A program made the translations under genes and the position numbers. Under the pieces are notes generated by a model that made no database searches, was not told the origin of the DNA, and saw only the letters and a program-made list of their open reading frames with translations. From the NCBI GenBank assembly GCA_902772715.1, contig CACYBT010000058.1, positions 1-12,487 on the forward strand: a DNA stretch of 12,487 bases, in the 5' to 3' direction. Every line of letters starts with the position of its first letter. The stretch's first letter is position 1. Positions 7,676 to 12,487 of this stretch are shown one piece after another. Source of the DNA: an uncultured Succinivibrio sp. Its GTDB lineage: Bacteria > Pseudomonadota > Gammaproteobacteria > Enterobacterales > Succinivibrionaceae.

Positions 7676-8045
7676 CCTAAATTAGGATGAGAAAAATTAT
7701 GGCTTTTTGCTAATCACAGTCGAGTCTCAAATTGTACTCTTGTTTCTAAATTTCCATAATGCTCATATAAAAGAGAATACAAAGAACATAAATTGAGCGA
7801 GAAAATTGTAGAAAACAAATCCTAAGCATGAGGAGCTTTTGTTCTGGGTGAAGTCTTGGATCATACATGATGTGGAACTTATATGGAGTATGCACAAAGC
7901 CAAAGTGACTACAAAAAGTATCAAAGATATGAAAAGATTATCCTCATTAACTAATGATATGGCTGTGACTAGTGTCTATTTGGTTCATATTGAAGTTACT
8001 TTCTTGACTTATAAATATTCAGTGTGTAGAATAACCTCATCTTGT
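7676..8045. other. Gene-free stretch between dnaG and the tRNA
   Basis: 370 bp without a convincing gene. Just after dnaG there is a short palindrome CCTAA-A-TTAGG (7676-7686), too tight to fold as a terminator. From about 7815 one plus-strand frame stays open into the tRNA, but it has only a TTG start with a 3-nt SD spacing, and its end is the antisense-free translation of the tRNA itself (GPLAQLVRA). It resembles no family I know. The right end carries the tRNA promoter. Confidence 0.5.
8004..8032 (+). promoter_or_regulatory. Promoter of the tRNA gene
   Basis: TTGACT (8004-8009), exactly 17 nt, then TAGAAT (8027-8032): 5 of 6 matches in each hexamer. The transcript would start near 8039, leaving a 5' leader of about 7 nt before the mature tRNA end for RNase P to remove. 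Confidence 0.8.
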
Positions 8046-8122
8046 GGCCCATTAGCTCAGTTGGTCAGAGCAGACGACTCATAATCGTTTGGTCCCCCGT
8101 TCAAATCGGGGATGGGCCACCA
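8046..8122 (+). tRNA. tRNA-Ile2 with anticodon CAT (lysidine type)
   Basis: A full cloverleaf with encoded CCA. The acceptor stem is GGCCCAT (8046-8052) with ATGGGCC (8112-8118), discriminator A8119 and CCA to 8122. The D stem is GCTC/GAGC, the anticodon stem GACGA/TCGTT (first pair G-U) with loop CTCATAA and anticodon at 8080-8082, and the T stem CCCCG/CGGGG with loop TTCAAAT. A CAT anticodon could be Met or Ile2. The body follows E. coli tRNA-Ile2 (GGCCCnTTAGCTCAG start, ACGACTCATAATCGT stem and loop, then TTGGTC) rather than elongator tRNA-Met, and it cannot be the initiator because the first acceptor pair is matched. In Ile2 the C34 is converted to lysidine by TilS, so the tRNA reads AUA. 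Identity is inferred from remembered sequences. Confidence 0.9.
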
Positions 8123-8148
8123 TTTTGTCCTCTACAAAAGACTTTTTT
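8123..8148 (+). terminator. Possible terminator after the tRNA
   Basis: TTTTGT (8123-8128) can pair with ACAAAA (8134-8139) over a 5-nt loop, followed by GAC and six T (8143-8148). The stem is AT-rich and the T-run is offset by 3 nt, so support is modest. Confidence 0.4.
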
Positions 8149-8314
8149 ATAAAAGTTATCAAATTTTATTACTATTCATAGCTGTTTGTTTACCACAATT
8201 CTATAAATGATCTTCAAAAGTCCTTAATTCTCAACGCTAGTCTTTGAAATAATCATTATAGATACTTGTGCTAGAATACAGTTGGTTGAGCTCAATAAAA
8301 TATATGAGCAAGAT

Positions 8315-8646
8315 ATGCAGAAGGTGCTATTGTTTCTTCAAGGCTGTGAGAATGTTAGGACAATTATTGAAAAGAATGCCTATTATGAGGATAAGTCTGC
8401 CTATTAAAAAGATCTTTTCATGAATTCTTATGAGGTCAAAAACCTCTCTTTATCCGTCCCCGCCGCTTTGGGAAGACTCTTAATATGGATATGATAAGGG
8501 AATTTTGTGAGATAAACTGTCAAAATCCTGCGAGATGGTCGCCCTAGGCAATCTTGCTTTGGCTACATAACTGTAACTAAAGTCACCTTGAAGAAAATAG
8601 CTTTAATTTTGAGGGCAAATTGCGTAATTTTCATATAAGATTGTGA
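8315..8646 (+). pseudogene. Decayed AAA-ATPase-like / PD-(D/E)XK nuclease family gene (N-terminal remnant)
   Basis: Conceptual translation gives QGCENVRTIIEKNAYYEDKS (residues 9-28 from the ATG at 8315), then a TAA stop at 8405-8407, then KDLFMNSYEVKNLSL in the same frame. At about 8453-8455 the frame moves by one base (a 1-nt loss in a serine codon) and continues as RPRRFGKTLNMDMIREFCEI. This is the order found at the start of AAA-ATPase-like proteins (family usually paired with a C-terminal PD-(D/E)XK domain): xxYYVDKTxxI, a short linker, then the P-loop RPRRFGKT. A further TAG lies at 8545-8547. A weaker match, LEENSFNFEGKLRNF (8587-8631), suggests an internal deletion before it. No C-terminal half is found, so the gene is heavily truncated. 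Such genes are multicopy in many anaerobic gut bacteria and are often associated with gene turnover; their function is uncertain. Family assignment is from memory of the motifs. Confidence 0.72.
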
Positions 8647-8733
8647 ACAGTAGCCTATTTTCCCCTGTAACTACTTGGTATGTTAAGATTGCGATTTTTA
8701 TTTGGCTAGAAGTTCGTAATTTTTTTACTAAAG

Positions 8734-8751
8734 TGTGCGTAAATGTGCGTA
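8734..8751 (+). repeat. Direct repeat TGTGCGTA at 10-bp spacing upstream of hemX
   Basis: TGTGCGTA occurs at 8734-8741 and 8744-8751, one helical turn apart, about 90 bp before the inferred hemX -10. It could be a protein binding site; no regulator is recognised. Confidence 0.5.
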
Positions 8752-8839
8752 TTCTTATGATTTATTTTTAAAAAAAGTGATCAGAGCCAATATGTTTAAT
8801 AACAAAAAAACAGCAATTATATTTAAACACTCTTGATCG

Positions 8840-8848
8840 TGGTATGAT
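8840..8848 (+). promoter_or_regulatory. Extended -10 promoter of hemX-hemY
   Basis: TGG followed by TATGAT (8843-8848) forms an extended -10 element (TGn plus a 5 of 6 hexamer). The -35 region at the usual distance is poor. Transcription would begin near 8855, just after the possible GTG start at 8857 would be too close to use, which supports the ATG at 8884. Confidence 0.5.
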
Positions 8849-8883
8849 GCTTATATGTGTCTGTTTTAAAGAGATATTTGTAT

Positions 8884-10629
8884 ATGAGTAAGAATTTAAA
8901 CGACAAAAAAAATCACAAGACCGCTACGGTCAGAAAAAACAGTGTTGAAAAAAGTGATAACAATGAGGGGCTAGAAATTAAAGAAAATTCTTTGCAGCCA
9001 ACAGCAAAAGAGCCCGTAATTGAAACCAAGGAAACTATCAGTGATGTAGATAAAAAAGAGGCGCTTGTCTCTGCCTCGGACTTTGAAACAGAAATTAAGC
9101 ATGATACGGAAACGAGTATAGGAGTTACTCCTACTGATAATTCTGTCAATGATGGCGGTGAAGCACAGGCTCAGGATAAACCCCACTCTGAGCTCTCTAG
9201 TATTGCAACGGTTTCAAAGGATAATTCTCAGCTTGATGACAGTGAGCAACATGTTAGAGCACAGTTAGACAAAGAGTTGGACAAAACCATGGACCAAGCA
9301 GAAGAGTTACGTAAAAACGAGGATATAACCACCCAACAGGCAAATGACGATACGGTAAAATCTACGGATAGGGTACAGCCTTTAGATGATTATGACAATG
9401 ATAAAAGAACTAGTGTCGGTTCACAGGTTGTTCCTATTTATCAAGATAATTATCTGCCTCAGATTAAGTCTTTGAAGACTAGAGTAAATTTATTAACTCT
9501 GCTGTTATTTGGTGTTATTGCTGTTTCAGGATATGGAGTTTATTATTTTGATAAGCAGAAATTCGGAGAGTTAACTGAGATCCAGTCACGTGTTGAACAG
9601 GCTAAAAACACGGTTATATCCACAGAAGGCAAGATAAATGAACTTTATTCGAAGATTAAGGGTAAAGATGAGATTATCTCTTCTTATCTTGCTGCTAATG
9701 AAGAGTTAAAGAAATACAATGAATCTCTGTTAAAACATGAAAGTGAGCTTACGGCTCAGAATGAGGCTATGCTTCAGTCTGTAGATAAGATAAATATCAG
9801 ACTGAACAATTATGAGGATCGAAATCCGCATGATTGGCTTATAGCCCAGAGTTTCTTCCTTGTTAATAATGCTCAGAATATCATTTCTTATACTGATAAT
9901 ATGGAGTCTGCTCTTCTCAATCTTAACAATGCGGATTTACTCCTAGTAAAGATTGATGATCCGAATATAAATCAGATCCGTGAGGCCATAAGTGAAGATA
10001 TTTTGGCCTTAAAGAAGGTGGCTCACATTGATATCCGAGGCATCAACTATAAGATTGACAGTCTTTATAATGCTGTGGATGATATGCCTTTAAATGAGTA
10101 CTTAAGAAAAAGTAATGAGTTACAAGCAGGCAGAAATCAGTCTACAGATGATATTGATGATTGGAAAAGCAATGTATTGCATAGTTTAAAAAACTTCTCA
10201 TCTCGGTTTGTAGAAATTAGACGTCGTGGTGATGCAGCTGTTAATCAGTATCTGTCTCCAGAGCAATCATCTATTCTTCTGCAGAATATTAAGACTGAAC
10301 TGTTGCTTTCAAAGGTGGCTCTTTTTAATCGCGATGAGAATGATTTTAGACATAATCTGCAGGAAATTGTTAAACATATCAATGACTATTTTGATGTTGG
10401 AAACATAAATGTAAAATCTACACTTGAAGTTTTAGATGAGTTGTTAAAGTGTGATATTGAGTCTAAAAAGCCTAATTATCTGTCATCATTTAAGCTCTTT
10501 AACTCTTTTGCTACAGAAAAATTTCATCTGTACAAAAGGCAGAAACTAGATGCGACTCCAAAGTCTGACATAAGTGAAAATACTTCCAACAACAAAAGCA
10601 CTAACGCAGCAAAGGAAGGTTCCAAATGA
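8884..10629 (+). CDS. hemX: HemX family membrane protein with a long hydrophilic N-terminus
   Basis: HemX is an inner-membrane protein encoded beside haem-synthesis genes in gammaproteobacteria; its biochemical role is not established, and the old label uroporphyrinogen-III methyltransferase is unsupported. Here it has 581 residues against about 393 in E. coli. Residues 1-200 are acidic, polar and of low complexity. One membrane helix follows (about 202-222, containing LLTLLLFGVIAVSGYG). Next comes a likely coiled coil (about 224-310, rich in E, K, L and Q). The conserved HemX domain starts near 315 with HDWLIAQSFFLVNNA, then ALLNLNNADLLL and IREAISEDILALKKV. The C-terminal tail is polar. I chose ATG 8884 over GTG 8857: it has AGAG at 8870-8873 upstream and lies after the predicted transcription start. 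It overlaps hemY by ATGA (10626-10629). hemC and hemD, its E. coli neighbours, are absent here. Confidence 0.87.
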   Translation: MSKNLNDKKNHKTATVRKNSVEKSDNNEGLEIKENSLQPTAKEPVIETKETISDVDKKEALVSASDFETEIKHDTETSIGVTPTDNSVNDGGEAQAQDKPHSELSSIATVSKDNSQLDDSEQHVRAQLDKELDKTMDQAEELRKNEDITTQQANDDTVKSTDRVQPLDDYDNDKRTSVGSQVVPIYQDNYLPQIKSLKTRVNLLTLLLFGVIAVSGYGVYYFDKQKFGELTEIQSRVEQAKNTVISTEGKINELYSKIKGKDEIISSYLAANEELKKYNESLLKHESELTAQNEAMLQSVDKINIRLNNYEDRNPHDWLIAQSFFLVNNAQNIISYTDNMESALLNLNNADLLLVKIDDPNINQIREAISEDILALKKVAHIDIRGINYKIDSLYNAVDDMPLNEYLRKSNELQAGRNQSTDDIDDWKSNVLHSLKNFSSRFVEIRRRGDAAVNQYLSPEQSSILLQNIKTELLLSKVALFNRDENDFRHNLQEIVKHINDYFDVGNINVKSTLEVLDELLKCDIESKKPNYLSSFKLFNSFATEKFHLYKRQKLDATPKSDISENTSNNKSTNAAKEGSK

Positions 10630-11822
10630 TTAGACTTTTTGTTTTCATCATTTTTACCTGTGCAGCAATTTTCTTTGGACCAATGCTTGCTGATAAGCAG
10701 GGCTTTGTACATATTGTGTACGGAGACAGTATTATTGAAACCTCAGTAAATACTGCAGTTGTTATTTATCTTGTTACAGTTTTGCTGCTTTTTGTTCTGT
10801 ATATTGTGGTAAAAAAGCTGCTTTCATTTCCTGGAAGTATCAGCGATATTTTTAAAAAACGTGCATTACAGAAAAAACTTTCAATTCAGGACAAGGCTTT
10901 TATAGATTTTTCCAAGGGGCAGTTTGACGATGCTTTAAATCTCTTAAAGCGTTCGAGTTCGGTCAAGAATATGTCTGTAAAATCGCTGCTGATTGCGGCA
11001 CAGTCGGCCTTCGCTGTGGGACAGTATGATTATACACGACAGACTTTGGATGAAATCCAAAATCGCGGCAAGGATGCCAAATTGGCTGCAGATGTTGTCC
11101 GCGCTAAACTCAATTATGATGTTGGTAATGCCAAGGTCGCTCTAGAGTATCTTGATGTGGTGACTGATGACATCAAAAACCAGTATATACTAAGTCTTTT
11201 TGTAAAATGTTATAAGGCTACAGGTGACTATGAGAAACTTGTAGATATGACCAAAGAGCTGCTCAAATACAAGGTTATTAGCAATGATGAGGCTCATGAG
11301 TTCTATGTTAGAACCTATGAAAAGGCATTAAATGAAGCCAATACCGTTGAAGATTTAGATAATGTGCTTAAAAAAGTGAAAAGACACGATAGGAAAACTC
11401 CTCGTTTTATCGGCGCCTATATTTACAAACTAATAAAATTAGGAAATATAGACAAGGCTCGTGAGCTTACACTTAATATTCTGAAGACAGATCAGGATGA
11501 GATTTTCCTTGAAAGCATTGCTAATTGGGAAGTTCCAATTCCGGAGGTGCTAGTATCTCTTAAAAAATTTGCTGCTAAAAACGTTACTGCTTCGGACAAT
11601 CTTGCACTGTTAAAGGCTATGGCTAATTTAGAGTTCCGCTCAGGTCTTTTTCCTGATGCCCTAAATGATTATAACAAGATACTGAATATTGAACCTAATG
11701 CAGATACTTATCTTAAGATGGGGGCAATTCTAACAAGCATGAAGAAGTTTAATGAAGCATCGGAGCTATACAATAAGGCTAATGCAATTTTAAGCGAGCA
11801 GAATGCTTTAAGTTTACAGTAA
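10626..11822 (+). CDS. hemY: HemY family inner-membrane TPR protein
   Basis: Partner of HemX in gammaproteobacteria, with a suspected but unproven role in haem metabolism. It is unrelated to the protoporphyrinogen oxidase also called HemY in Bacillus. It has 398 residues, the same as the E. coli protein as I recall it. Two membrane helices lie at about 3-22 and 43-63, separated by the conserved ADKQGFVHIVYGDSIIETS loop (22-40), which closely follows E. coli (GHQGYVLIQ...IETSV). The rest (about 80-398) is helical with TPR-like repeats, clearest at the C-terminus (GLFPDALNDYNKILNIEP and KKFNEASELYNKA). The ATG overlaps the hemX stop by 4 bp, so translation is probably coupled. A strong SD, AAGGAAGG, lies at 10612-10619. 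A good terminator follows. Confidence 0.92.
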   Translation: MIRLFVFIIFTCAAIFFGPMLADKQGFVHIVYGDSIIETSVNTAVVIYLVTVLLLFVLYIVVKKLLSFPGSISDIFKKRALQKKLSIQDKAFIDFSKGQFDDALNLLKRSSSVKNMSVKSLLIAAQSAFAVGQYDYTRQTLDEIQNRGKDAKLAADVVRAKLNYDVGNAKVALEYLDVVTDDIKNQYILSLFVKCYKATGDYEKLVDMTKELLKYKVISNDEAHEFYVRTYEKALNEANTVEDLDNVLKKVKRHDRKTPRFIGAYIYKLIKLGNIDKARELTLNILKTDQDEIFLESIANWEVPIPEVLVSLKKFAAKNVTASDNLALLKAMANLEFRSGLFPDALNDYNKILNIEPNADTYLKMGAILTSMKKFNEASELYNKANAILSEQNALSLQ

Positions 11823-11844
11823 GTGGTCTCCATAGTATCAAATG

Positions 11845-11890
11845 AAAGATAGGAATATATTTTTCGTATTTCTATCTTTTATTTCTCTTT
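11845..11890 (+). terminator. Intrinsic terminator after hemX-hemY
   Basis: AAAGATAGGAATA (11845-11857) pairs over 13 bp (one G-U) with TATTTCTATCTTT (11867-11879), with a 9-nt loop, followed by the T-rich tail TATTTCTCTTT. The hemY stop is 22 nt upstream. The stem is AT-rich but long and nearly perfect. It may also act in the other direction, since an A-run lies on the left. Confidence 0.8.
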
Positions 11891-11920
11891 AAATAAAGCG
11901 AGTAAATTTTAGGTGTTTTG

Positions 11921-12487
11921 ATGGATAGCAAAATTCTTTTTAATCCTTACACATTTAATAATGGAGTTACAGTCAATAGTCGACTTGTGGTAGCCCCGTT
12001 GACATTATTTTCCTCAAATGAGGATGGTTCGGTCAGTGATGGCGAGGCCAAATTTCTGTCTACTAGAGCAGAGCATATAGGTCTTTACATACAAGGTGCC
12101 ACTTTAGTAACAAAAAATGGTCAGGTTTTCCCATGTCAGCCTCGTGCTATTCATGATAGTGATCTTGGGGCGCTTGCCGAGCGTGCTGCTATTATAAAAA
12201 AACAAGGGGCCCTATCCATCGTGCAGCTTCATCATGGCGGAGAGTATGCGCGGCCTTCTCTTAGCGGAGAGTGCGCTTTTTCTGCAAGTGCGCATGATGA
12301 GGTTCAAGAGCTAACAGAGGAGCAGATCCTTAAGATAATTGAGGACTTTGCACAGGCTACAGAACTTTGCATAAAGGCTGGCAATGATGGTGTGGAAATT
12401 CATGGTGCCAATCAGTTTCTTCTGCAGCAGTTTTTTTCTGAAAAGGTTAATCATAGAAAGGATAAATGGGGCGGAAGTTTAGAAAAT
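11921..12487 (+). CDS. NADH:flavin oxidoreductase, Old Yellow Enzyme family, 3'-truncated by the window edge
   Basis: FMN-dependent oxidoreductase of the OYE family: a TIM-barrel enzyme that uses NAD(P)H to reduce activated alkenes or similar electron acceptors. The physiological substrate cannot be told. 189 residues are visible, roughly the first half. The FMN-binding barrel start LFNPYTFNNGVTVNSRLVVAP (6-26, interrupted here at Pro) is followed by VQLHHGGEYARP (101-112) and GVEIHGANQFLLQQFFS (157-173). H161 and N164 form the HxxN pair that binds substrate. NHRKDKWGGSLEN closes the visible part (177-189). The variant HGANQ-LLQQFFS is the form I associate with gut Firmicutes rather than with enterobacterial OYEs. 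The ATG at 11921 has AGGTG at 11911-11915. It follows the hemY terminator, so it is a separate unit; no clear promoter is seen. Confidence 0.9.
   Translation, partial: MDSKILFNPYTFNNGVTVNSRLVVAPLTLFSSNEDGSVSDGEAKFLSTRAEHIGLYIQGATLVTKNGQVFPCQPRAIHDSDLGALAERAAIIKKQGALSIVQLHHGGEYARPSLSGECAFSASAHDEVQELTEEQILKIIEDFAQATELCIKAGNDGVEIHGANQFLLQQFFSEKVNHRKDKWGGSLEN

Noticed and set aside
7839..8084. 81-residue plus-strand frame ending in the tRNA
   Set aside because: It starts at TTG with an SD only 3 nt away, matches no family I know, and its C-terminus (GPLAQLVRADDS) is the well-known false translation of a tRNA.
8407..8418. Perfect palindrome AAAAGATCTTTT
   Set aside because: AT-rich, falls in the pseudogene codons for KDLF, and is short enough to be chance.
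8304..8423. 39-residue frame MSKICRRCYCFFKAVRML in another frame of the pseudogene
   Set aside because: The neighbouring frame carries the family motif (NAYYEDKS), so this one is a shadow.
8432..8446. Hairpin GAGGT-CAAAA-ACCTC followed by TCTTT, terminator-like
   Set aside because: It lies inside the decayed coding sequence (EVKNL) and the T-run is short; coding origin explains it.
8046..8883. tRNA-linked attachment site for an integrated element
   Set aside because: I found no second copy of the tRNA 3' end and no integrase in the window.
8913..9186. Two minus-strand frames opposite the hemX N-terminus
   Set aside because: Both lie within a clear coding region on the plus strand, lack ribosome binding sites and reflect its biased composition.

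Overview
The window looks like chromosomal core DNA of an AT-rich gammaproteobacterium. ObgE, IspB, ApaH, DnaG and KdsD all resemble the enterobacterial proteins, the ispB/rplU divergence and the folA/apaH convergence match E. coli gene order, and HemX and HemY are gammaproteobacterial families. Two features point to an anaerobic gut lineage: an Old Yellow Enzyme of the type common in gut Firmicutes, and the remains of an AAA-ATPase-like/PD-(D/E)XK gene. Succinivibrionaceae is my best guess, from general resemblance only; no search was possible.

Layout. 1-840 is the 3' part of kdsD (Kdo/LPS synthesis), facing ispB (octaprenyl diphosphate synthase, minus strand). A 330-bp divergent region holds the ispB promoter and the rplU promoter with a short structured leader. 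rplU-rpmA (ribosomal proteins L21 and L27) ends at a clear intrinsic terminator. obgE (ribosome-assembly GTPase) follows, then folA (dihydrofolate reductase) 20 nt later. folA meets apaH (Ap4A hydrolase, minus strand) tail to tail with an 11-bp overlap. After a 412-bp AT-rich gap comes dnaG (primase), without rpsU before it or rpoD after it.

From 7676 to 8883 there is no intact protein gene. It contains a tRNA with anticodon CAT, best read as the lysidine-type tRNA-Ile2, with a strong promoter just upstream, and a decayed AAA-ATPase-like gene (from 8315) that had not been visible as an open frame because of a stop codon and a frameshift. Then comes a hemX-hemY pair joined by an ATGA overlap, with an unusually long hydrophilic N-terminus on HemX and no hemC or hemD in front. 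A strong terminator closes it, and the window ends inside an NADH:flavin oxidoreductase gene of the Old Yellow Enzyme family.

The region is mostly housekeeping: envelope and quinone precursors, ribosome production, folate, nucleotide-stress hydrolysis, replication priming. I saw no complete novel system. The most notable items are the pseudogene, the isolated dnaG, the enlarged HemX and the rplU leader.
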